A stretch of 64,000 nt of DNA from Vitellaria paradoxa (GCA_019916065.1 CM034233.1:39658862-39722861); one strand, 5' to 3'. Numbered from the stretch's first letter, positions 31,825 through 43,550 are shown. Numbers and translations are program-made. Notes: generated from the sequence alone by a model not told the origin.

Positions 31825-33403
31825 TTGAAAGGTTGAATGAAACAACCAACTAATATTACCATGATGATTTTTATTACAATAATTATGTCTAGCACATTAT
31901 TCTTATCTTATTTTTTAATAAAAATTCTTATATAGGCATCGTTTGGAGCTAAATAAAATAAAATAAAATTTTATAAATCTTTATAAACACGAAGTACGAG
32001 ATAATAAAATTTAAATTTTTCACTCACTGCACGAATTACGAGACATTTACTTTTACAATTTTATTTTATTTTATATACTTTTATACAACTCCAAACACAC
32101 CCATAATAATTTTTAACCAAGTTCCACTTCAACTAACAACTAGCTACGAAAAGCGACATTCAAATTGTTAATATGTGATCACTTAAATAAATTTACTTTG
32201 GGCATAGAACTTCAATTGAGAATCACAAAAATGTTTGTTTTTGCAATATTTAATTCAAGTAAAAGCAGTAGTACTATTGCATCACCTAGCTCGTGATGAT
32301 TAATCCCATATCAGCATCCATAGCCCAGGAAACGTTTAGTTCATTTTGTTCATAATTATTTTCTTTTGACTGGTCATTTTGTTTATAACAACAACAACAA
32401 CCCAAAAAAAAAAAAAAAAAAAAAAAACAAAACAAAAAAAAAAGGATTCGCCTGGGGACTCCCAGTTCTTTTTAGCGGGCACACAATTGAATATATTATT
32501 TTTCATTTTCAGAGTCCTATTTTGAAGGTTATGGCGTGTGCTAATTAAATAATAATAAGAAAATTTAAAGAATTTTAATATTATTAAAATTCTTATTTAA
32601 ATCTTAAAATTTTATGATTTTATGATATTAAAATGAGAAAACTTGTTCGATCTTATATAAAATCTTAATAAGAGTAAAATAAATAAAATCTTCATTTTGA
32701 GAGATAAATCGGTTTTGAAAATTAACTGATTTTTATGTAATTTTGTCAAATAAAATAAGCTTTTAAATTATTTTTTAATTGATAAGCCATAACTATTTCA
32801 CTTGTTATTTTTTTTTTTAGATTTTTTTGATTATATAACATTATTATTTTCTATACTATACTAGTTGAGAATCATATCCATTGTTCCATCAAATTGACTA
32901 ACATAAATTAAATTTAGAAGTTGGGAGGGAAATCAAGATATCTATAGTAAAGTAATAGAAATATATTTTAACTCTTACAAAAAATAAGATAAAATAATGT
33001 CACTATTTTAATGGCAATTGTAGAGACCACACCAAATACTATAAAGGTTTTAATTGTGTAGTTAGTTAAATGGAGTATAAAATCGGATATAGAATTTTTT
33101 GTGAATTTTATCGAGGATTTATTTGATTGATATGAATAAATTTTTGTGTATGACATTTTCTTCATGTACGTCTTTATTTTTTTCTCGTGTTAATAAAATT
33201 TTTTTACTTGTCAGAAAAAATGAAAATTCTAAATGAAGAATTCTAACGTAACAGATTATATTGATCAGGTATTGGGTAAAATTTTATAATTTTACAATTC
33301 GATTTTATAATTGGATTTTTAGGCTCTTCATCAATTTAAATAAAATCTTGATTTTAACACTTTTGCATAATATTTTTGTATTCCAATTTGGTGCATCAAA
33401 AAT

Positions 33404-33435
<32 letters not shown>

Positions 33436-34713
33436 GAGGCATAGAATTTTTGGGATTTCAAATTATACCTCCTTGTGGTCCACCGGCACAGATGGGTAGA
33501 GCCTTAGAGCCTCTGACAGAGCTGCCTGCAAATACTCCATCTTCTTCACCTCCTCTGGTCTAAATATCAAACTACCACCAATCTCTTCCTTCTTTGCCTC
33601 TTCTCTTTCACCAATTATCAGGCACATCTCAGCAAGGATTCTCTCCTCCACCGCGGGATTCCAATGAAGCAGCCAGAAAAACCAACTCAGTGCCACCGAC
33701 GAAGTGTCTCTTCCGGCTAATATGAAGTTGACACAAATATCACGCAAAAACTTATCAGAAAATTGCTGTCCATGTTCGTCTGTCATTCTTATAAACACAG
33801 TCAACAGATCTGATCTTTGCTTCTTCCCCTGATCTGCAGGTTCTAAAGAGAGCTCTTTCTTCCTCGTCCTAATCACTTCCTCCGCGAACTCATCAACTCG
33901 CTCGATCGATCCCTTTAGACTCTTTTCGAACCCCAAATCCAAATACCTCATGGTCTTCCATGCGAGAGTTGGTGTGACAAAACGCAGAAGAGTTGCTTGT
34001 GTAGCGTCCTCAAACGCTTTGGCAAACGGAATTTCAGGCAATCCAGGGCGTAGACAACCCGGATCGACTCCAAAGGCTATCATGCAAACGTTGTCAAATG
34101 TCAGTCTCAGAAGAACATCTTGTAGATCAATGGGAAGAGATTGGTCGGAGGCTTCTTTCAGGACAGGTAAAAGCCGAGCATGAACAAGCTCAAGCAGAGA
34201 CTCGGTTGTCAAATGCCTGAACTTGGATGAATGGAACTCAATACTCGCGGTCTTCCTCTGCCGCTGCCAAATCTCATCATCTGCGCTGAATATGCCATTG
34301 CCTAGGAGATCTCGGACCGTGTCTCGGAAGTATGCTCCTTTAGGAAAGTTTGAGAACTTGGTCTTGAGAAGATGCTCCAAGTTTCGAGGATCTGAAGTCA
34401 CCACACAATTGAGATTTGTAAACCATGGTCCTTTGAACGTGAAGGTCCCATTTTGACGGCAAAGAATGCCGGAGATCCACTCGTACATGTCGGCTCGAAG
34501 ACCGATGATGAGAGAAGGTAACATTCCAACAAAGGGCCACACAGGAAGGCCTTGGTGTTTCCGTTGCCTAAGCGAATGTATTGTCACAAAAACGACAACA
34601 GCTAAAAGGATCTCAAGAATTTGAATCTCTAGCAAGAAGAAGCGGCCTGCCGGAACAAGATCGCCGGAGAAGAGAGGAGAAGTCATGTTGGTGGTGAGGT
34701 TCATGGTGTTCAT
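30827..34713 (-). CDS. CYP86B1: Cytochrome P450, CYP86B1-like fatty acid omega-hydroxylase
   Basis: Two exons: 34713-33469 (415 codons) and 31228-30827 (133 residues plus stop), total 548 aa, close to the family length of about 560. The intron (donor GTATAA, acceptor GGCAG) is phase 0. An N-terminal membrane anchor lies at residues about 28-46. Motifs: I-helix AGRDTS (333-338), ExxR as EALR (401-404), PERW (457-460), heme loop FNGGPRLCLG with Cys 484. The MLPSL, GIFSADDEIWQRQRK and PKGAYFRDTVRDLLG blocks match CYP86B. Known family role: ER-bound terminal hydroxylation of very-long-chain acyl groups for suberin and seed-coat polyester. The ATG at 34713 was chosen because an in-frame ATG at 34848 lies at the TATA box. 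No defects seen. Confidence 0.93.
31786..31824. repeat. (ATT)n microsatellite
   Basis: About 13 ATT units in tandem within the P450 intron. Confidence 0.9.
31935..32102. repeat. MITE-like inverted-repeat element in the intron
   Basis: 168 bp. The left end GGCATCGTTTGGAGCTAAAT and the inverted right end GGGTGTGTTTGGAGTTGTAT match imperfectly, and runs of TAAAA-type repeats follow on both sides. Flanked by ATA on each side. Resembles small hAT/PIF-type MITEs but the superfamily was not fixed. Confidence 0.5.
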
Positions 34714-34851
34714 GATAATTAAGTTTGGAGATGGTGGGCGGCGAGAATTAAATTGTGGTCGTAGTAGTAGTGAATGTCCTCCGTGGGTAGGGTTAGTCGT
34801 GTCATGTGTTATAAGGGGGTGTGTACGTGTTTGTTTCTTGGCGTGCATGAG

Positions 34852-34857
34852 TTTATA
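34852..34857 (-). promoter_or_regulatory. TATA box candidate of the P450 gene
   Basis: The minus strand reads TATAAA about 140 bases upstream of the chosen ATG. This predicts a 5' UTR of about 110 nt. Confidence 0.55.
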
Positions 34858-35217
34858 CAGTGGTTTGATTTGGTGAGCTGAAATGAGGTCTGCGTTGTCC
34901 TGGGAATAACTGAATATAGTACGTTTCTTGAACTAGGGGTTTTGGTCTTATATTCGTTTCGGGAAAAATGAGAATGTAGGTTTAATTTCTGTTGGCAATT
35001 TTTGTGGTTTGAGTGTGCAAATTGAAGTGATTTTAGGGCTTAGTAATTTGGAGGTTGAGAAGTGGGTGGAGTCTGTTTACCTAAGCCCACCAATTTCTAG
35101 GACCCCAACAAGCTTCCTAATTGGTGGCTAAATCGCTTAAATAGCTTCATAATATAATAGTAGTACATTATTAATTTATATTGTGGTATGGTGACCAACA
35201 AATTGCGCGAACAACCC
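34858..35217. other. Upstream region of the P450 gene
   Basis: Promoter-side intergenic sequence. No further element could be named with confidence. Confidence 0.5.
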
Positions 35218-35313
35218 AAGTGGCAGCCCTCTGTTTCCTTATTTTTGGTTTATTCTCTCTGCTGAAAGTGGCAGCCCCCCTGTTTCCTTATTTTAGTTGT
35301 TTCTCTCTGCTGA
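35218..35313. repeat. 48-bp tandem duplication
   Basis: Two consecutive copies of a unit beginning AAGTGGCAGCCC and ending TCTCTCTGCTG (35218-35265 and 35266-35313), with a few differences. Confidence 0.85.
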
Positions 35314-35718
35314 TCTCTTGACTATCTTTACAAGTGGCACCATCATCCATCCATTCCCGATATGAAATCATAAAATTATTATTCTTCTGGTTTTAGTGCG
35401 GCCGCATTTGGTTTGCGGTAACTATTACTCTTCTGGTTGGGCTGGTATAGAATGAAATAAGCTGCTTTAAAAGAAATTCGACTTTGTTTGCTAGGTGAGA
35501 ATAGAATAAAATTCATTTTTCTTTTTAACTTATCTTTATATTTGGTATTAAAAATTAAGTTGGAATTTTATTTTTTAGAAATAACTACTTTTATATTAAG
35601 TAAAAAAAGACATTCCACAATTTAAGTGATGAAATAGTTATTGCATTGCAATTTAGATTCGATCCAAAAAATAAAAAAATAAAAAAAAAAACAAGTAACT
35701 ATTTTGCGACAAATTACT
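35314..35718. other. Intergenic, nothing recognised
   Basis: AT-rich, with a GCGGCCGC site at 35398-35405. No ORF. Confidence 0.5.
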
Positions 35719-36360
35719 ATCAATCACTCGTTTGGGTTGTAAAATGATCATTTTACTCTTAGACCTTATTTTCGACCTAGATCCAAAATCAAGCCGTAAA
35801 ATGATTGTTTTATTTCAAAGTCTGTTTTTTTATCCAAATTTGAATTTTAAACTTCCCAAAAGACTTATAAAAAAAAAAATTCATTAACATATTTCCAATA
35901 ATTAAACAAATTTTAATTCGATTCAATCTCAGATTGTAGAATGACTATTTTATTCTTAAATCTATTTTTTATCAAATTTATATTTTGAACTTCCTAAAAG
36001 TTAGAAATATTTTTCAATGTGTTTCTTAATAACTAAGAAAATTTTTGGTTGATCCAAATTCAAATTGTAAATTTAGAATTTTACCTCTAGACTCATTTTT
36101 GTCTAGATTCACATTCTAAATTACCTAACAAATTAAAAACTATATCTATTAACATATTTCTTAATAGTTAAACAAATTTCAAGCATATCTAAATTTAGAG
36201 TGTAAAATGACTATTTTGCTCATGATCCATTTTTTACCAAATTTTTATTCTAGGCTTCCCAAAAGATTTAAAAATATTTATTGACGTATTTTTTAATAAT
36301 TAAGAAAATTTTGGCCCAATTCAAACTCAAACTATAAAATGAGCGTTTACTCATAGGCTT
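35719..36360. repeat. Degenerate ~128-bp tandem array
   Basis: About four full units and partial ones. Each holds a GTAAAATGA-CTATTTTA word, an ATCCA-TTTTT-ACCAAATTT block, CTTCCCAAAAGA, and TATTTCTTAATAATTAA. Unit starts are near 35793, 35928, 36056, 36185 and 36317. Copies are strongly diverged. Confidence 0.7.
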
Positions 36361-37080
36361 TTTTTTTTTTTTTAGATTCGTGATCTAAAAATAAAATTTA
36401 TGTTTATAAAATGAATATTAGTAATTTTTATCATATTTCACTTTATTTTATTATAAATATATAATCAAATGATAAAAAATTGAATGTCTACTCATTTCCA
36501 TTATTTTCATATTAGCAATGAAATAAAAAAAATAAAATGAGTACTATATTTCATTCCCACTTACATTTTCATGTACCAAATAAAACCTTATAACGTATGA
36601 AGGAGGTGCATCCAAATAGGAGAGTATACCCAAGAATTTTGTAGAGCACCTTCGAAGTCACACCAATGAGGTTTCTTATATTAAGATTTTTTACCAAGGC
36701 TGCCACCGATAATTACAAACCATAAACACTTTCATTCACCGCTATCAATTATTTATAATTTTTTTGGGGGAAATTACACCCCCTTCTTTCTAAATATTAG
36801 GTTAATTATACACACCCTCTTCACATTTAAAATTTATATATACTTACTTTATTTTCAAAAGTTACTGACCAACTTTTTTTTTTCATTTGGTTGTCGTTAA
36901 ATTTTAACAAAAAAAAAAAATAATAATAATGAAATCAATCATAAAATGGTTTTAATATACCAAATTTATCATTTTAGCATATATAAAAATCTAAACTAAC
37001 CTTCATTTGATTCATCAACATTATGTTAATCTGAAATGAAGATAAATTAGCTCTGAAAAAATGAAGACAAACAAGGGGAA
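36361..37080. other. AT-rich intergenic DNA with a dispersed repeat
   Basis: 36765-36870 (TTACACCCCCTTCTTTC... TTAATTATACACACCCTC...) recurs in inverted orientation at 53700-53810. No ORF. Confidence 0.55.
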
Positions 37081-37084
37081 AAAA

Positions 37085-37275
37085 AAGGGTCGACAGTCAA
37101 CATCGACGTCGGACCAACGAAGACAAAAGGCAAGCGACTTGGCCCGTGCCGTTGCAACTTGGACACTTGGGGAACTGAGCCAAACCCATTATCAGCTTCT
37201 GATGATCCATAATCAGAGCCCCCATGGCTCAAATCAAAGGCCTCTCGCTGTTGCACAGGTCGCCATGAATCCTTC
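37085..37275 (-). pseudogene. DnaJ-type cysteine-rich domain gene fragment
   Basis: The minus strand reads SDYGSSEADNGFGSVP (37225-37175), then after a one-base shift KCPSCNGTGQVACL (37168-37127), then after another shift CLRWSDVDVDCR. The CxxCxGxG repeat and the RWSD..CR segment match small plant DnaJ/Hsp40 cysteine-rich domain proteins (BSD2/LQY1-like thiol zinc fingers). The remaining CxxCxGxG repeats are absent downstream. A possible splice acceptor CAACAG precedes it. Read as a decayed exon; two shifts argue against function. Confidence 0.5.
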
Positions 37276-37378
37276 CCTCCATACCCCAATATATATATAT
37301 ATATTGTATCCAGAATCTCAAAAATATTAAGAATTGAGAGCATAGAAACCAAGTACCGAGAAATTAATGAAGACCCAT

Positions 37379-38114
37379 TGTGCGGGAAAAAATCTAACTC
37401 TGTCCAAATTTACCCTCCTTACCAACTGGAAACCCTAAAACAATCCCGCCGAGCACAAGAAAACAAAAGGTTATGGCCAGAGATGGGTTCCCTAACTAGA
37501 AAACCCTCCAATGGTCAAGTCAATAGAGGCTTAAGGATGGGAATCAAGGAAGTAAGGAAAATATTGTAACAAAGTTGGCAATAGAGCGCGTACCTCGGTT
37601 TTTTGGCCAAGTGTCCTATTTATACTTAGATAGCCCATTTTAAATTAATAAATAAATTATTAAATAAATAAATTAGTGACGCGATGGCAATCATCATGTA
37701 GCCCACTTTCGTATATCTTCGTACGTTGTTCCTTCCTGTCGCATTTAATACTTTCCTCTTTCCATTTAATACCCCCATCCATCATTTAATGCGTGTGGGC
37801 TGAATGGCGCCCAAATTGACTGGTTCTGGGCCCACAGTTGCCCAAATGTCACTTTTGTCCGCCATTTGTCATTACCTGTAGAGAGGAAAACTAACTAAGT
37901 TCGTTTTCATGTCATTAAGTTAGTTCATTTATGACTATTTTGCATTTATAGTTAGGCCTTAACTCCTGGGACTTCGTTCCACGTGGGTCCTTCCTTCTAG
38001 CTATTTCTATCTCCTCCAATATTCATCTCAAACTGCTCGGGAGAATGCCACGTGTCTCCCACTCTAACTTGCTCGAGAAAGCTCGACGTGTCGTGGGTTG
38101 TTTTTGTACCAACA
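37379..38114 (-). repeat. 3' LTR of TAT element
   Basis: 736 bp, TG...CA. Matches 48055-48784 with scattered differences. Preceded internally by a polypurine tract (38115-38129, sense AGAGTGGGGGCATAA). Confidence 0.92.
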
Positions 38115-38441
38115 TTATGCCCCCACTCTGGTCGAGATAATTTATTACCCGACCAGAGTAGTAAAGATTTGATTTATTTGAACTCCTTTTACATTGAATC
38201 ATTTCTTGTCTCATTCTTCTTTTGTCGTGCCTCCTTTTCATTGGTTGCTGTGTCAGGCTATCTCTATCGTATGATAGCCTACTTTCCTTTCCGTGTGCCG
38301 AAACGTCAACCGTCGCCTCGAAACCCTAAGACGCGCCACTAGTTGTCATAATAATATTAATGCAGATGGCGCATCGAATGAAATTTTGCTGCCAGTCATT
38401 TCACCTTCAATTACTTTTAAAATTTTCATAATCATTCACGC

Positions 38442-38453
38442 ATCTATATATAC
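38442..38453 (+). promoter_or_regulatory. TATA box candidate for the antisense ORF
   Basis: CTATATATACCC lies about 180 bases before the ATG at 38632 on the plus strand. It suggests the antisense ORF has its own promoter between it and the 3' LTR. Confidence 0.45.
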
Positions 38454-38631
38454 CCTTAATATTCATTTTTGCCATTCTTTTCATATTCTTCAAGCTGTCT
38501 TGTGCACTTAGAAGCTCCAGACGCTCTCAATTTCTCCAATTCTTCTCCTGACTCTCTTAATTCTTTCTTGTGGTGAGCTCTTGGTTCGTTTACATCTTTA
38601 TCCCTTGTTATTTTCAATCTAGAAATTAGAA

Positions 38632-41070
38632 ATGGGAAAGCTTGCTGATGAACTCAACTCCGCTAAGAAAGTCGCCATTTTCAAATAGAAGTATGGCATC
38701 CCTAATACTGTAGATATTAGATTAGTTAGGGAAGATAGCCGGGAGTTAGGGATGTTCCCAATAGTGGCGATTACTGGGGGTGGACTAAGATTCCCAATAT
38801 CCTTTTACTTTAGGAAGATGTTTCACATAGTTAATCTCTTACCTAGATTAGTCGCCCGCAATTTTTATCGAATCGTTAAAGGAGTAAAAGAAATCAACCG
38901 TCGGTATGAGTTCCATTTGTCTTAATGGGACTTGTTGTACTGTTAGAACATTTAAAAAATTAGGAGAGATGAGAATAAGTGGTGCTTAAAGTACCGACTT
39001 GGCAAGGCACTTGTGCACATGCTCCTGGAAAATGTCAAAGGATTTGAAGATGACTTTTACGTCGTGTTCGGAGAGTGGATGACTTGTCCTGGTAAGGACC
39101 CTTTCCCCCCAGTTGTTGTTGTTGTACGAGGCTTAGGTCGGGAGTTCCTTCAGATTTCCATTAATTCTTTTTCTTTCCTCCCCATTTTTTTATTTGCTTC
39201 ATACTGTCTAAAGTTTTTAATTTTTTAATTTCTGACTCCTCTGCTTCATTCTATGTATAGATGATCATACTAGGAAAAATTGGGCTAAAGGCAACCTCGC
39301 TGACCAGGTCCACATCGACTCTTTACTAAAATTCTTGGGGGGGCTTAACAATTTCCCATTTGCGAGGTCGGCGCCAATCCTTTTCAACTTTTGTCCAAGC
39401 TATCGATCGTTTGTAGCACCCCCACTGGGCTTTGCTATTGGATCCATCTTCTAGATGTTATTACAGTGGTTTGATTGGACTCCCAAGCGTCACCTCCAAT
39501 TTTTCAACACAAACCACTTAGCCTGGCATCCAGTGTCGAACGTGGCACTTCTAGTTGAAGAGGAGATACCTGCCGACCAGCCAATACTTAAGGCTCTGCC
39601 GATCGAGGACGTCTTCATTGGAGAGGTTTCGGTGCCAGAAGAAGAAAGAACTGAGACCCCTTTAATTCTATCTGAAGTTAGTGACCAAAACATGCCTCTC
39701 AAATTCGACATCAGAAAAGCTTATGAGGAAATGGCCAAGAAAAAGAAATTGGTTGTAGCCAAAAAAAGAACGTCTGAAATTGAGGCAGGAAAGGCCAGAA
39801 AGGGGCAGAAGCCAAATGAGGAGTCGACAGGGGGTAAACATAAAACCTCCGGGGTGGTTATCAAAGAGCCTTCTGAGGTTCAGAGGTCCTCCCGACCAGG
39901 CGAAGGAGATGACCCCAAGGCGAAGAAGAAGCAGAAGGTGGGCAAGGCGTCGGATCTTGTAGTTCTGGACACTCTACCAATTGTTGGGCAGCCCCCAGCT
40001 TCTTTGAAGCTAGTTGCTGAGGGCTCTCAAGCTCAACCTCAAGGGGGTGAAGACTTGGGCCCAACATCTTTCAGGGGAGAAGGTTCGGAACTCACTCCTC
40101 TACGTACAATTCGCCTAGGGCGTTAAGTGGAGGAAGCGCCAGAGTTCGTTCCTGAGATTCGAATTCCCCAATTTGACTGACCGAGCCGACCATTTACAAT
40201 CCTAGACTCAGCCTTCCTGTACCCTCATGAATTTCTTAACGGGCTTACTGCCTCGTATGACTTCGAAAAAATCAAAAGGCACCAGGTTGAGGGGGTTCAT
40301 GTGAACCTGTTGAAAAACATTATGGCTGTAAGTTTCTTACCTTAAGATCTTTGCCTTGATTCCTTATCTCTCTAAGTTTCTTATTTCGTTTTCATTCCCA
40401 GGCCTCCTTTAATGCACTTGAACTTGTGAATCGGAGCCAAATTGCACATCATAAAATCAATGATGTCAAGGCTCTGATTTGTAGGATGAAGGCCAAGCTC
40501 GCTGAGCTTGAGGCCAAGCACAAAAAGGTGGTTGGGGACCTGGCGAGGGAGAAGGAACAGCTTGAAGCACAATTGGCTGTTGCTAACACAAAAATCTCCC
40601 TCGCCGAGGAGAAGGTCGAGGCCAGCAATAAAAAATACGAGACAATTAACAATTTCCTGGCCTTAAAAGAGGAGGAATTGCTCTGGAAGGGATTGCAATT
40701 GAATGAGGCCCAGTTGAACCTCAACCAAACCTTAACCGTGTAAGAGAGACTCGCCGAGGAGCTCAAGAAGGTCCAGCATGAACTTCTCAACCAAAGAGAA
40801 GCAAGTGCTCAATTGGAAGCTGCTCTTAAAGCCAAAGAAGATATTATCCAAGCAAAAGAGCAAGAGCTAAAAGCTGCCGAGGACAACGTTGAGTCAGAGG
40901 TGAATAAATATTTTCAGGACTTCATGCAGCAAGTTACCAATGTGAGGAACCTATACTTCCTTGATGGTTGGGAGGCTGCCATGCAACGTCTTACCATTGA
41001 GAACTCCTCGGTGATCTACATTGACGTCCCTTGGCCGTACCCTCATGAAGAGATCCCCAAGTTCAGCTAG
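38632..41070 (+). pseudogene. TAT antisense ORF (gypsy-type transposon domain, coiled coil)
   Basis: Three exons in register: 38632-39091, 39261-40327, 40402-41070. Introns 39092-39260 (GTAAGG...TATAG) and 40328-40401 (GTAAGT...CCCAG) keep phase (1, then 0). N-terminal part: GMFPIVAITGGGLRFPISFY, LLENVKGFEDDFYVVFGEW, ADQVHIDSLLKFLGGL, matching the plant putative gypsy-type transposon domain. The middle is Lys/Glu-rich; exon 3 is a long coiled coil (KLAELEAKHKKVVGDLA... EEKVEASNKKYE). About eight in-frame stops (first at 38686) make it a pseudogene. Function of such ORFs is unknown. Confidence 0.8.
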
Positions 41071-41924
41071 GAGAGAACTCCTCCTCCCCCAACTCCCACT
41101 ATTGATACACAAAAGGCCTAAGGCCTAGAGAAGGAGAAATTGAGGTTCAAAGTGTGCCTAAGGGTGATGGAGCTTCCAGTTCTGATCCCAAGGACGCGTC
41201 TTGAATCTGAGTCTTTTTGCAATCTTTTTTGTAATGTTGAAAATCTCTTGTAACCCAAACTTTATTAAGAAATGTTATCAACTGTTTCTCTTTTCCTTCT
41301 TGACTTGTGTTTCGCATGAATGCTAATTGCTTTTCATTTGTACTTTTTGAATGAATGCTTAAAAAGTAACTTTATACTTCAGAGCATGACTTACTGATAA
41401 TTTTAATTGCTTTCTTGCATGTACTGTACACTTAATGCTATAATGAATTTCCAAAGCCAAGTCACAAACTAAATCGAATTCAATTTCTTCTCTATCGGAA
41501 ATTAGTTTGTTCACTTTGACTAATGAATTTAAAATATTGTGAGTAAGATGCGTCTTCATCCTGAGTTGCCACAAGCAACATTATTTTGGTCAGGACCTTA
41601 TTTAATAAGTGATTCTCGCTGTTTTTGTTCTTTTCATTAGAATAATTAAGGGACAGCATATTATAACCAGTACTTACTTTTTTCATGTCTTGTCACTAAC
41701 CATTAACAAAACCTCTCTCACCGAGTTTTGTTCTTGGCGTAATGGCTTGCAATACTCTCCTGGAGTTCTTTTAATGTGAAAATCTCAATGTATTTCTTAT
41801 TGAGTTAATCATAGAGAATCTTTACTCAATTGTGTTTTCCTCGGGACAATCACTGGGTGTCCCAATCTAGTCTAGCTTTTAGATGAAACGTTGTGAGATC
41901 CATTAGGATAACCCTTACTTGCGT
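41071..41924. other. TAT spacer between antisense ORF and pol
   Basis: Non-coding. The two coding blocks converge here, so 3' ends of both transcripts are expected. No signal was fixed. Confidence 0.5.
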
Positions 41925-42170
41925 AATCCATTAGAGAACCCAGTGGGCCAATCCTTATTTGCATGTTGAGACAATCCTTATGTGTGTAATCCTTTTTCGA
42001 GTCAACCACTGGGGAACCTAGTGGAACAATCCTTATATGTGTCATCCTTTTTCGAGTCGACCATTGGGGAACCCAGTGGGACAATCCTTATATGTGCAAT
42101 CATTTTTTGAGTTAACCATTGGGGAACCCAGTGGGACAATCCTTATGTGTGTAATTCTTTTTCGATAGTT
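41925..42170. repeat. 55-bp tandem repeats in the TAT spacer
   Basis: GGGGAACC...AGTGG-ACAATCCTTAT...TTTTTCGAGT units start at 42011, 42066 and 42121, with a diverged one from about 41935. Period 55. Confidence 0.8.
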
Positions 42171-42284
42171 ACATCTGGGAGTTCCAGACGGATGTTCCTC
42201 TAATTATGTGCATGTCTCTGAAGCTAGAGCATAGCCCATCCTTGTACCTATTTTGCTCATCATTTTAGAATTATAAATACATTA

Positions 42285-43541
42285 TTACATGTAATAAAGC
42301 TTCAAATGTACCCCATTCCATGATCTCTTTACTAGCTTGCTTTCCATGTCCTCCAACCGGTATGCGCCATTACCGAGCACCTTCGTAACTCGAAATGGAA
42401 CTTCCCAATTAGCGCCGAGCTTCCCCTCAGTCGAATCTCTTCTTGCCCCCATTATCTTTCATCGGACGAAGTCTCCCACCTTGAACTTCTGCTGCTTCAC
42501 ATGCTTATTGAATCTCTTCTTCATTTCTTGGTGGTATGAGGCCAACCGAATTGCAGCTGATTCCCTTTCTTCCTCAAGCAAGTCTAGGCTGATCCCCATG
42601 GCCTTATCATTTTCCCCATGATCAAATGCTTCACTTCGGATTGTCGGCATTCCAACTTCCAATGGAATGACTACCTCCATGACATATGTCAAAGAGAAAG
42701 GTGATTCCCCAGTCGACCTCCTTGGGGTCGTTAGGTAGGTCCATAACACAGATGGTAATTCTTCGACCCACCTTCCCTTGGCCCATTCCAAGCTCTTCTT
42801 AATGTTATCGAGTATTATTTCATTGGAAGCCTCTGCCTGCCCATTGCCTTGTGGATAAGCTGGTGTTGAATTGACATTCCTAATGCCATATCTAGAGTAA
42901 TACTCCCTGAATGCAACACTGTCAAATTACATCCCGTTATCAGAAATTAAAATCCTTGGAATGCCAAACCTTATGATAATATTCTTCTATATAAACCGTA
43001 TGGTGTCTACATCTTTGATGTGAGCCAAAAGTTCAGCCTCCACCCACTTGGTAAAATAATTAGTGCCAGTGACAAGCCATCTTCTATTCCTTGGAGCGGT
43101 TGGCAATGGTCCTATAATGTTGAGCCCCCATTGGGCAAATGGCCAAGGGCTGGTAAGCAAGCTGAGCTCCCGAGCAAGTTAATGAGGAATTGGAGTGAAT
43201 TTCTGACACTTCTTACATTTGCAGACATATATTTGTGCATCTCTTCTCATGCTTGGCCACCAATATCCCTAAGTAATTGCTCCGTGGGCCAAAGATCTCC
43301 TTCGAGTGTGTGATCCACAGACCCCTTCATGCAACTCATAAAGAAGATTCTGCATCCTTTCTGGGTGAATGCAAAGAAGATAGAGGCTGGTGAAGGATCT
43401 CTTATGTAACTTGCCATCTAGGGATAGCCAGAACCTTGTAGCCTTCATCCTTAGCTTCCTAGCTTGCATTCTATCCTCAAGGAGTGTGTCATCCTTCAAG
43501 TAAGTAACAATAGGATTCATCCAAGATTCCCGAGGCTCCAC
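42285..43541 (-). pseudogene. TAT integrase
   Basis: 43541-43269 holds the zinc-binding region (LYELHEGVCGSHTRRRSLAH). The core follows with stops: the first catalytic position reads GLNIIGPLP, so Asp is Asn; second ISDNG; third GNGQAEASNE with Glu. 42791-42459 is a clean C-terminal part (ELPSVLWTYLTTPRRSTGESP; FNKHVKQQKFKVGDFVR). The end reads GNGAYRLEDMES...LKLYYM with TAA at 42287-42285. Stops and the D-to-N change indicate inactivity. Confidence 0.87.
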
Positions 43542-43550
43542 ACACGCAAC

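Larger units (their letters stand above)
31229..33468 (-). other. Intron of the CYP86B1-like gene
   Basis: 2240 bp, AT-rich, GT-AG. It holds a (ATT)n microsatellite (31786-31824), a MITE-like inverted repeat (31935-32102), and A-rich runs (32401-32443). No coding exons were recognised. It is long for a plant P450 intron. Confidence 0.85.

Noticed and set aside
34714..34848. 45-residue N-terminal extension of the P450 from the ATG at 34848
   Set aside because: It lies at the TATA candidate, is Arg/His/Pro-rich and not membrane-anchor-like, and the ATG at 34713 gives the family length.
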